Position numbers and translations under genes: made by a program
Source of the DNA: JABFSM01 sp963762545
Lineage (GTDB): Bacteria; Gemmatimonadota; Gemmatimonadetes; Gemmatimonadales; GWC2-71-9
DNA: 64,000 nt
NCBI GenBank assembly: GCA_963762545.1
Contig: CAVXLC010000001.1
Location: 930,001 to 994,000, forward strand
Direction: 5' to 3'
The notes under the pieces: generated by a model
The model's input: only the letters and a program-made list of their open reading frames with translations
What the model was told of the DNA's origin: nothing
Database searches by the model: none
In this document: positions 56,824 to 64,000 of the stretch, piece by piece
Layout: every line of letters starts with the position of its first letter
Position numbering within the stretch: the stretch's first letter is position 1

Positions 56824-57852
56824 CTAGAAAGTGAACTGGATATGGAAGAACGCCTGCGAGCGGACCGCTTCGTTCGCGGGCGTGGTCACGCCGCCCTGGT
56901 AGCTCAGCATGTCGAGGTCGCCCAGGACCCGGAGATTGGAGGACACCTGGTAGGCGACGCCGGCGATGATCCGGGAGGTGCGGTCGTTGTTGGTCGAGGT
57001 GTTGGGATCGGTGGAGTCGAACCGGCCGATGATCTGGACCTTGTAGCTGGGCGGGACGCGAACCACGCCGTAGGCGCTGATGACCCGGCCCTTCCGGGTC
57101 GCGACCACCGGCGTGAGCGAGGTGTCCTTGGTGGCGGCGAGCTCGGCGGCGAGGGTGAGCGCCTTGGAGCGATACGAGGCCATGCCGATGAACCGGCTCC
57201 GGGTCCCACCGCCGGTCGGCTTGCCGACCTGGCCGTAGCCGGTGAGCCGCAGCCCGCCGCGGGTGCCGCCCACGTCGGTCTTGAGCAGCGAGACCGACAG
57301 CCGTCCCATCAGATCCTTGCGCTGGTCGCCCGGCGCCTTGTTGTAGTTCTCGCCGTTGTAGACGCCCACCTGCATGTTGATCCGGTCGGACATCCAGGTC
57401 CCGTCGATGCCGGCGCCGAAGTCCGAGGAGGAGACATAGCCGCCGCGCTCCATCGCCATCTGCCCCTGCATCCGGTAGTCCCACAGGCCCTCTTCCCAGT
57501 CGAGCCACGGGGTGTGGATCTGGCCGAGCTTGAAGGTCAGGGCGCTCTTGTCGGGGGTCCAGGTGGCGTAGGCGTATTTGAGGCGGTAGGAGAGCGAGCC
57601 GTCGGTGCTGCGGAAGATGTCGGCGGTGACCCGGGTGCCGATCCCGTAGGCGAACTTGCCGATCACGTTCACGTAGGCGCGGAACACGTCGAAGTTGTTG
57701 ACGTGGTTCGCGGTGTCCTTGAGCTGGTAGAAGTACCCGGCGTAGGCGATGCCACTGACGGTGGTACTGGGCGTCTGCGCATCGAGCCGGGCCACGCCAC
57801 CGCACGCTGCGGCAATCAAGATGAGTCCCGCCCTCTGCCCAAAGTTCTTCAC
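56824..57852 (-). CDS. Outer-membrane porin, probably phosphate-selective
   Basis: 342 residues from GTG 57852, chosen because AGGAG lies 7 nt upstream and the hydrophobic signal (AGLILIAAACGGVARLDAQ) follows. The mature protein is rich in alternating beta-strands (VSGIAYAGYFYQL, RVTADIFRSTDGSLSYRLKYAYATWTP) with a C-terminal aromatic strand ending AFFHIQFTF, the BAM signal of outer-membrane barrels. First gene of the pst operon behind a PHO box, so a phosphate or polyphosphate porin role (OprO/OprP- or PhoE-like) is likely. Selectivity cannot be read from the sequence. Confidence 0.82.
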   Translation of the reverse strand: MKNFGQRAGLILIAAACGGVARLDAQTPSTTVSGIAYAGYFYQLKDTANHVNNFDVFRAYVNVIGKFAYGIGTRVTADIFRSTDGSLSYRLKYAYATWTPDKSALTFKLGQIHTPWLDWEEGLWDYRMQGQMAMERGGYVSSSDFGAGIDGTWMSDRINMQVGVYNGENYNKAPGDQRKDLMGRLSVSLLKTDVGGTRGGLRLTGYGQVGKPTGGGTRSRFIGMASYRSKALTLAAELAATKDTSLTPVVATRKGRVISAYGVVRVPPSYKVQIIGRFDSTDPNTSTNNDRTSRIIAGVAYQVSSNLRVLGDLDMLSYQGGVTTPANEAVRSQAFFHIQFTF

Positions 57853-57879
57853 GCGCGCGCTCCTCAGTGGAAGGGGATA

Positions 57880-57896
57880 GGCCCCGTCGTGGGGCC
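57880..57896 (-). other. Stem-loop in the 5' leader of the pst operon
   Basis: GGCCCC/GGGGCC stem (57880-57885 with 57891-57896) and a 5-nt loop, between the predicted promoter and the porin start. May affect translation or mRNA stability. Confidence 0.4.
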
Positions 57897-57931
57897 GTGA
57901 CATTGATCGCAGGGTAAGAAGGCCGGGGGCC

Positions 57932-57969
57932 GTTACACGGGGATCACTGTCCTGTAACGGCTGGGTAAC
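57932..57969 (-). promoter_or_regulatory. PHO box: four 11-bp-spaced direct repeats upstream of porin-pst
   Basis: Reading the minus strand, GTTAC (57969), GTTAC (57958), GTGAT (57947) and GTAAC (57936) start exactly 11 bp apart. An 11-bp period is the hallmark of PhoB/PhoP-family binding sites. A -10-like TACCCT at 57916-57911 follows 15 nt after the last repeat, so the array would replace or overlap the -35. It should activate the operon under phosphate limitation. Confidence 0.7.
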
Positions 57970-58563
57970 GTCCGAGGGAACTGGCGCGCGAGTAACTGCA
58001 AGGCGTTGGGCGGGATGAGGATGACATGCGGCAGGTGAGATACGAGGTGAGGGGGAGGGAAATCGGAGGGGGAAGCGGGGTCTCCTGCGGATCAGGAGGT
58101 TCCGGGCGGCGCGCCGTTGTCTCCGGGGCTGAGCGACCTTCGCGGGGGCGGCTGGCACGGTCTCGAGGCGGGGCGGGGGCTTCCTGGAGTGGGAGACGAC
58201 CCGCTCAGGGCTCTTCGTCCCGCGCTCGGTGCGGATCGCAACCGCCGCCAAGCGGACCGTTCTCTGCTCCGGGCGGGTTGCGGCTCACCGCTGGTTGATT
58301 GCGGGCTTCGGGGAGCCGGCAGCAACCCACCGAACGCAGATGGAGACTCTCCGAGAGGGAGGGGGGCCATGGGAGTAACATCAGGGATATGCAGTGCTGG
58401 GTGCAGTACTATCTGACCGGGCTCAGTGCCCTGTCTCGGCTGGAAGCTGGCATCATGACGCAGCTTGCGAGGTCCGATCGACAGCCCGCATTGACGGTGA
58501 TAGGCTGCGGTCGTTGCAGGGATTGGCCGCGGGGTATAGCGTTGGGGCGCGGGATAAAGACAA
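57970..58563 (+). other. Gene-poor stretch before the cassette
   Basis: About 600 bp in which I see no convincing gene on either strand. The short open frames are Gly/Arg/Ser-rich and lack Shine-Dalgarno sites or recognisable motifs. No intI-like frame and no attC left half are visible. Confidence 0.5.
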
Positions 58564-58570
58564 GTTAGGC
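58548..58570 (+). other. attI-like or recombined cassette boundary (GTTAGGC)
   Basis: GTTAGGC at 58564-58570 is preceded by ATAAAGACAA, similar to the end of class 1 attI (CTAAAACAAA then GTTAGGC). No matching GCCTAAC lies within the 180 bp upstream, so this is not the right half of a complete attC. It marks the left edge of the cassette. Confidence 0.5.
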
Positions 58571-58911
58571 AGCTGAAAGATCAGTCCATAACCAGGAGCA
58601 ACGAATGACCGCCGCAACTCGCTCTGCAATACCCAGTTTTGTCATTGCCGGGCTCTCGCTCCTGTTCGCCGTCGTGACAGGAGTACAGTGGCTCGGCCAG
58701 CCATTTCGAGTCGTGCAACTGATGAAGATCCTTGGCCTAGGTATGCTTACCGGCGTCCTATGGATGCAAGCGGTGGTGCGTGCTCGGACCCCTTCCACTG
58801 GACACAACGGTGGCTCAGCTGCCTAACAAGCGCTTGGAGCGGTCAACCGCGCCGGTGTTCCAGGATTCACTCACATATGTTGAGCGCGGGTTGCCGCTCA
58901 AGCGCCAGCCG
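58565..58911 (+). mobile_element. Integron gene cassette (347 bp)
   Basis: Bounded on both sides by the recombination triplet in GTTAGGC (58564-58570 and 58911-58917). It holds one small gene that starts 40 bp inside the left edge and whose stop codon lies in the attC R'' box: the standard cassette layout. No integrase gene is visible anywhere in the window. Confidence 0.8.
58605..58826 (+). CDS. Cassette-encoded small two-TM membrane protein, unknown function
   Basis: 73 residues, ATG preceded by AGGAG at 6 nt. Two hydrophobic helices (FVIAGLSLLFAVVTGVQWL and LMKILGLGMLTGVLWMQAVV) with a short loop and a polar, Gly-rich tail. The TAA stop overlaps the R'' box of attC. I do not recognise a family; small membrane proteins are common in integron cassettes. 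Base composition is less GC-biased than the neighbouring genes. Confidence 0.75.
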   Translation: MTAATRSAIPSFVIAGLSLLFAVVTGVQWLGQPFRVVQLMKILGLGMLTGVLWMQAVVRARTPSTGHNGGSAA

Positions 58912-58917
58912 TTAGGC
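58821..58917 (+). other. attC recombination site
   Basis: R'' GCCTAAC (58821-58827), 2-nt spacer, L'' GCGCTTGGAGCGG (58830-58842), extended stem CAACCGCGC; then GCGCGGGTTG, L' CCGCTCAAGCGC (58894-58905), 5-nt spacer CAGCC, R' GTTAGGC (58911-58917). The arms pair with one extra G in L'' (an extrahelical base), and the unpaired spacers differ in length (2 against 5), both defining features of attC sites recognised by integron integrases. Confidence 0.88.
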
Positions 58918-59355
58918 CTCAACCGACTCTCGGCTCATTGCGGACCACTCCAAGCCACGCCACGAATTGCCGATGATCCAGTGGGAGTTCTTCCCTCGCT
59001 CAAAGCCGGCGACGGCATTGCCAAACGTCGTAACAACTGGTATCCAACGGTCAGATCGGGCTGATCTTCACGAAGGTCCTGGACGAGATCCAGTTCGGCC
59101 TGCCAGATGGCTCCAGTGGTCGTGGCGGGTCGACCAGGCCCACGCCGGCGCCTCGCTCCCCGCCCGCGCGGGACTCGCCGGCTACCGCCGGATGTTCGGC
59201 CAGCAGCCCGATCGGAAGGGCTGACACGACCGCTCCGCGAGGCTGGCAAAGCTCGCACAGGCGTGGCATCTTTTCAGCGGTGTCCACTCCTCGCGATGCC
59301 ACTCCGCGATGCATCCTTGCGATGACGCCCGGTGCTCCATGATCCGGGTGCCCCG
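58918..59355 (+). other. Possible eroded second cassette or gene remnant
   Basis: An ATG at 58973 opens MIQWEFFPRSKPATALPNVV, which looks protein-like, but the frame then turns poor. Another frame gives GLIFTKVLDEIQFGLPDGS (about 59060-59116), and the first frame ends ARAGLAGYRRMFGQQPDRKG-stop at 59224. Together they suggest a broken gene of unknown family. No second attC is seen. 59225-59355 shows nothing I can name. Confidence 0.35.
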
Positions 59356-61973
59356 ATGAGCGTCGGTCCGGACCGCCTCTCGGCCGGGCTGGCCGATCGC
59401 TACCGTCTCGAGCGCGAGCTCGGGACCGGCGGGATGGCCACCGTCTACCTCGCCGCCGACCTGAAGCACGACCGCAAGGTCGCCATCAAGGTCTTGAAGC
59501 CCGAGCTGGCGGCGGTGCTCGGCGCCGAGCGGTTCGTGCAGGAGATCAAGACCACGGCGGCGCTGAGCCACCCGCACATCCTGCCGCTGTTCGACTCCGG
59601 CGAGGCCGGCGGGTTCCTCTACTACGTCATGCCCTACATCCAGGGCGAGACGATCCGCGAGAAGCTGAATCGCGAAACCCAGTTCGGGGTCGACGACGCG
59701 ATCAGGATCACCACCGAGGTCGCCGACGCGCTGGACTACGCCCACCGGCACGGCGTGATCCACGGGACATCAAGCCGGAGAATATCCTGCTCCACGATGG
59801 CCGACCGATGGTGATGGACTTCGGGATCGCGCTGGCGGTGAGCGCGGCGGCCGGCGGGCGGATGACGGAAACCGGGCTCTCCCTGGGCACTCCCCACTAC
59901 ATGAGCCCGGAGCAGGCGACGGCGGAAAAGGAGATCACGGCGCGGAGCGACGTCTACTCGCTGGCGAGCGTGCTCTACGAGATGCTGGCCGGCCAGCCGC
60001 CGCACAGCGGGGGCAGCGCGCAGCAGGTCATCATGAAGATCGTGACGGAGGAGGCGGCGCCGGTCCGTCGGATGCGGAAGGCCGTGCCGCCGAACGTGGA
60101 AGCGGCGCTGGCGAAGGCGCTCGAGAAGGTGCCGGCGGACCGGTTCGACGGCGCGAAAGCGTTCGCCGAGGCGCTTGCGAATCCGGCGTTCGCCACCGCG
60201 ACCTCCACCGCGCCGCGGGCGCGCGGGCGCCCCTGGTGGCGTGATCCCCGGATCGCTGCCACGGCGGCCGCGGGGATCGCCGTCGGAGCGGTACTGACCT
60301 CGATCCTCGTCCGGTCCGGGCGCGGGGGCGCCCCGGGGGAGTACGACGTGGGCCTCCCCGACTCGGCCGGCCTGATGACGGTGGCCCAGGACGCCGGCTT
60401 CGCCGTCTCTCCGGCCGGGGACTTCGTGGTCTACGAGACGGTGCGGAGTGGCCGGAGCGAGCTCTGGTACCGCTCCCTGCTCGATGCCACGGTCCGTCGG
60501 ATCCCCGGCACCGAAGGCGGAGCGCAGCCCATGCTGTCGCCGGACGGCAGCCGCATCGCATTCCTCCGCCTCACTGACGGGGGCTGGACCGTCGAGGTCG
60601 TTCCGGTCGCCGGCGGCAGCGCGACAACGGTCGGTCGCGGCGTCAGCTCCATCCGGAAGGTGCTCTGGCCCGAGAGAGATCGGATCCTGCTGCTCTTGAG
60701 CGATGCCGGCCAGGCCCGCTGGCTCGATCCGGAGCGGGGGCCCGTCGGGTCGGCCCGGATCGCCTACTGTGAAGGCCAATCCTCGATCCCCGGCAGCAAC
60801 GGCCTGCTCTGCGGCGGGGGCGAGCAACAATGGGGCTCCCGGATCGAGATCGGCGATACCACCGTCAGGCGGCGATTGTGGCGCGCGGAGAGCGATCGAG
60901 TGTTCGGCTCGTCGTTCCGGCTGGTCGATGGGCGCTATCTGACCTACCTGTCCAGCAGCGCCGATCTGCTGGCCGCACCGGTGGATCTCGAGACCGGTCG
61001 AGTCGGTCGGGCGGTGCGGATGGCGTCCGGCATCGGCCTGGCCGACTTCACCGGGAACGGGAGTTATGCCATCTCGGCCTCGGGCACCCTGGTGTACGCC
61101 CAGCGGGACAATCGGTCGGTGGGTCACCTGGTCCATCTCACCGACCGGGGGATCGACACATTGCCGGTGGGCAGGGATGCCTTCGCCACCTGGGCGGTGA
61201 GCCCGGACGGCCGCCGGCTCGCCGCGGTGGTCCAGGGACTCGACGGCATGGAGCTCCGGATCTACGACCTCTCCAACGGTCGATACAGCACGTGGGTACG
61301 GCGAGCCATCCTGGTGAATCCGGTCTGGAGTCCACGAGGCGACCAGTTGCTGTTCGGCGACACCGACTCGCTCTTCCTCGGTTCGCCGGACCGGTCCGAC
61401 GCGCCGGAGTTCCTGCTGCACCTCCCAGGCGGTTTCGAAATGCACCGTTGGCTACCGAACGGCCGGGTCTTCGGGAGGGAGTACCACCCCCAAGTTGCGA
61501 TTGCCTTTCAGATCGACAAACGACCGATCACGATCGACACGCTGGTGAAGGACAACGGGTTTGCGTTTCCCTCTGCCGATGGGCGCTGGCTCGGGTATGC
61601 GGATGCCGGCTACACGGAGGCCTGGATCGAGCCCCTCCCCGGCGATGGCCGCCGGTTCCAGGTGGCATCCGGCAACCTGGGAGACCCGCAGTGGTTGTCG
61701 CCGCTCGAACTGGGTGTGTCGCTGGTGGACGGGGGGCGGACGCGGATCGAGCGAGTGACCATCGATCCTGCGGCGAATCCTCCGGCGCGGAACCGTGGGG
61801 TGTGGGCCGAGGCACCCGACTTTCGGGAGACCAACGGACCGTCGTTCGCCATGGCACCGGGCGGGGGCGTCATCTACCTGCGTGGTGCGGCGGACCGGCC
61901 GGCCTCGTACCTTCGCGTTGTGCCCCACTGGGTGGACCGGATGAAGAGGGCCGTGGACGCGGCCAATCGATGA
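59356..61973 (+). CDS. PknB-like membrane Ser/Thr kinase with C-terminal PD40 propeller, frameshifted
   Basis: ATG 59356 (SVGPDRLSAGLADRYRLEREL); GTG 59332 is the alternative. Kinase domain: GTGGMATVYLAADLKHDRKVAIKVL, MPYIQGETIREKL, then one base missing between 59763 and 59764. Restoring a C gives HGVIHRDIKPENILLHDGRPMVMDFG. As written the HRD catalytic loop is lost. After GTPHYMSPEQ comes a TM segment (IAATAAAGIAVGAVLTSILV) and a propeller with LSPDGSRIAFLRL, VSPDGRRLAAVV and WSPRGDQLLF. Full product about 872 residues. The propeller would lie outside the inner membrane and may bind a ligand that controls the kinase. Confidence 0.85.
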
Positions 61974-62053
61974 CGCGCCAGGCGGCGATCACCAACGTCA
62001 AGGACAACTACGCCCAGTCCGTTCCTGGGTTTCTCCCGGCCTTCAGATAGCGC

Positions 62054-64000
62054 ATGGACGAATTCGTCGACCTGCTGGTTGCCGATCGCTACGCCCTGGA
62101 GCAAGAGCTCGGGCGTGGTGGAATGGCCACCGTCTGGCGTGCCAGAGACGTGCGTCACGAGCGCCTGGTGGCAGTCAAGATCCTCCACGCTGAGCTCGCG
62201 GGAGCCATCGGAGTGGAACGGTTCGCCCGCGAGGTGAGACTCACCGCCCGCCTGCAGCATCCGAACATCGTCCCGATCCTGGATTCCGGAGTCCTCCGGG
62301 CTCCGGGCGGTGTTTCGTTGCCGTGGTTCGCCATGGCGTACCTCGAGGGGGAATCGCTGCGCGCTCGCCTCACCCGCGAACAGCAGCTCCCCATCGAAGA
62401 CGCCTTGCGTATCACCGAAGCGGTGGCCCACGCGCTCCAGGCCGCTCACCGCCTGGGCGTTTTGCACCGCGACATCAAACCAGAGAACGTGTTGCTCGCC
62501 GCCGACCGTATCTATGTCGTCGATTTCGGGATCGCGAAGGCGCTGGTCGACACCGGTGGAGAGCGCCTTACCAGCACCGGCTTGAGCATCGGCACCCCCG
62601 CGTACATGAGTCCCGAACAGACGTCGGCCGGCGAGGTCGACGCCCGCAGCGACCAGTACAGTCTCGCCTCCATGCTGTATGAGATGCTGACCGGCGAGCC
62701 GCCGTTCACGGGGAACACGCAGGCCATCATGGCCCGGCGTTTTACCGAGCCGGCGCGCCCCCTGCGCCCGGTGCGTTCCACCGTTCCGGAGCCGGTCGAG
62801 CGGGCCGTGCTCCGAGCGCTCGAGCGGGTCCCGGCCGATCGCTTTCCCGATCTGGACGCATTTCTCGGCGCGCTGCGGAGCCCGGCATCGCCCGATTCGG
62901 GCACCGGCCCGACTCCGAGGCCGGGCAGACGCTGGCGTCCACTGGCCACCGGCGGAATACTCCTCGCCGCGGTACTGGCTGTCTGGCTGCGATTCGGCAG
63001 TGGCGGCGGCGTCGGCCGCCCGCGCGTCGATCCCGAAATGCTCGCGCTCTATCAGCGCGGCCTCCATGGCTACGATCGGCGCAGCTCGGCAGGGACGTCC
63101 GAGGCCATCGCCGCCTTCAGCGCCGCGATCAAACGCGACTCCGGGTATGCGCTCGCCTGGAACGGCCTCGCGAAATCCTATGTCCGGGCCTACGAGCGGG
63201 GCTTTCCTATCGACGGGGTACCCCGCGACCGACTGCTCCAGCTCGCGCTCTCGGCGGTGGACCGGGCGCTCGCCGCCGATCGCCGCAGCGCGGATGTCTG
63301 GCTGACCCAGGGCCTGCTCCTCCGGAACATCGACCCGACCGATGATGCGCCGGTGCTCCGCTCGCTCCGACAGGCGCTCGCACTCGATTCGACCGACGCA
63401 CCGGCCTGGCACTTTCTCGCCCTGGCCCTCGCCGAGACCGGGGAGTTACGTGATGCCCTCGTCGCGTGGCGTCGCTCGGTGACGCTGGATCCTTCCTACA
63501 CCCAGGGCCTGGCGTTCCTGGCGATCGGCCACTACTGGCGCCGCCAATACGACAGCGCGAGCGTGTGGGCGGATAGCGCGATCGCACTGGATCCCAATTA
63601 CCAGCTCGGACGGAATACGGCGGGCTATGTCGCGATCGAGCGCGGCGACTACGATCGTGCCGTCGCCGACTTCGAAGCCGGGAGCCGCTTGAGCGCCGAC
63701 GTGGAAACCGTCAACTCGCGTGCGGGAGTCGCCCTGGCAGAGGCGCGCTCCAGCCGGCTCCTGGATGCGCGCGCCACACTGCGGGAGGCGGAGTCCGAAG
63801 CCAAGGCATACTCCCCGGTCGCTTCTCACACGGCTCTGTTCTTCGCACAGGTCTACGCCGCGCTGGGGGAGGTTGACCGTGCCGTCGCATGGCTCTCGCG
63901 CTACCAACCCCGTCGGAGCCTGCACTTTCAACTTCATCTGCGTTGCGATCCCTCCTTCGATCCGATCGCAGGTGACCGGCGCTTCAGGTCCCTTCTGACG
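62054..64000 (+). CDS. PknB-like membrane Ser/Thr kinase with TPR repeats, cut by the window end
   Basis: Open from ATG 62054 to the last base (649 codons, no stop). Kinase: GRGGMATVWRARDVRHERLVAVKIL, HRDIKPENVLL, DFGIAK, GTPAYMSPEQ. Then a Pro/Arg linker, a TM segment (LATGGILLAAVLAVWLRFG), and TPR-type helices (AIAAFSAAIKRDSGYALAWNGLAKSY, ALVAWRRSVTLDPSYTQGLAFLAIGHYW, YDRAVADFEAGSRLSADVETVNSRAG). Frame intact throughout. Follows the previous kinase by 80 bp on the same strand. The architecture matches the gene at 45167 except that it lacks the TolB-N-like domain. Confidence 0.9.
   Translation, partial: MDEFVDLLVADRYALEQELGRGGMATVWRARDVRHERLVAVKILHAELAGAIGVERFAREVRLTARLQHPNIVPILDSGVLRAPGGVSLPWFAMAYLEGESLRARLTREQQLPIEDALRITEAVAHALQAAHRLGVLHRDIKPENVLLAADRIYVVDFGIAKALVDTGGERLTSTGLSIGTPAYMSPEQTSAGEVDARSDQYSLASMLYEMLTGEPPFTGNTQAIMARRFTEPARPLRPVRSTVPEPVERAVLRALERVPADRFPDLDAFLGALRSPASPDSGTGPTPRPGRRWRPLATGGILLAAVLAVWLRFGSGGGVGRPRVDPEMLALYQRGLHGYDRRSSAGTSEAIAAFSAAIKRDSGYALAWNGLAKSYVRAYERGFPIDGVPRDRLLQLALSAVDRALAADRRSADVWLTQGLLLRNIDPTDDAPVLRSLRQALALDSTDAPAWHFLALALAETGELRDALVAWRRSVTLDPSYTQGLAFLAIGHYWRRQYDSASVWADSAIALDPNYQLGRNTAGYVAIERGDYDRAVADFEAGSRLSADVETVNSRAGVALAEARSSRLLDARATLREAESEAKAYSPVASHTALFFAQVYAALGEVDRAVAWLSRYQPRRSLHFQLHLRCDPSFDPIAGDRRFRSLLT

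Noticed and set aside
58026..58580. Several 60-100-codon open frames before the cassette
   Set aside because: Gly/Arg/Ser-rich, overlapping in several frames, no Shine-Dalgarno, no motifs.
58821..58917. attC hairpin as an intrinsic terminator
   Set aside because: No T tract, and the R/L box order, extrahelical base and unequal spacers are specific for attC.

Overview
The window is GC-rich bacterial chromosome, densely packed, with most neighbouring genes overlapping by 4 nt (ATGA/GTGA). Its gene content points to Gemmatimonadota or a close relative; this is an inference from style, not from a marker gene. The clues are many PknB-like Ser/Thr kinases with the 'GGMATVYLA..LKHDR' signature, many secreted S9/M3/M14/M24/M28 peptidases, BNR-repeat and DUF2911 proteins, and a Gram-negative envelope (lipoproteins, a porin). 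I found no rRNA, tRNA or CRISPR.

Layout. 1-2.6 kb: 3' part of a BNR/sortilin-like repeat protein. 2.6-6.1 kb: deoC plus a two-domain ALDH16-type aldehyde dehydrogenase (deoxyribose-phosphate breakdown and acetaldehyde oxidation). 6.1-21.4 kb: one co-directional signalling operon of four giant soluble hybrid histidine kinases (2, 3, 4 and 2 GAF domains, each with PAS, HisKA, HATPase, REC, REC), a stand-alone receiver, and an unusual fusion of two HisKA-like hairpins, a receiver, a HAMP-like segment and a Ser/Thr kinase. This is the best candidate for an undescribed system: a GAF-sensing phosphorelay that appears to end in a Ser/Thr kinase. 21.5-28.0 kb (minus): operon M28 peptidase, M3 peptidase, S9 peptidase, SAM methyltransferase. 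28.1-29.7 kb: VOC dioxygenase and esterase pair resembling MhqO/MhqD. 29.6-35.1 kb (minus): operon Ser/Thr kinase, PD40 lipoprotein, Baeyer-Villiger-type monooxygenase and alpha/beta hydrolase, heavily damaged by indels. 35.1-36.8 kb: glnS. 36.8-43.5 kb (minus): M14, M24 and S9 peptidase operon. 43.7-49.9 kb: PCYCGC protein, DUF2911 protein, kinase-TPR protein, large lipoprotein. 50.2-57.9 kb (minus): complete phosphate operon porin-pstS-pstC-pstA-pstB-pstB-phoU-ppx behind a four-repeat, 11-bp-spaced PHO box. 58.0-59.3 kb: gene-poor accessory stretch holding a textbook integron gene cassette (attC, small two-TM protein) with no integrase in view. 59.4-64 kb: two more Ser/Thr kinases, the last cut by the window edge.

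Many genes carry single-base indels, clustered at 3.4-3.9, 29.8-33.0, 36.3, 41.7-42.1, 46.1 and 59.8 kb, while the 15-kb kinase operon and the pst operon show none. Several frames are restored by compensating indels in G/C runs. Sequencing or assembly error is therefore a serious alternative to pseudogenisation, and frameshifted genes are described as their reconstructed products.
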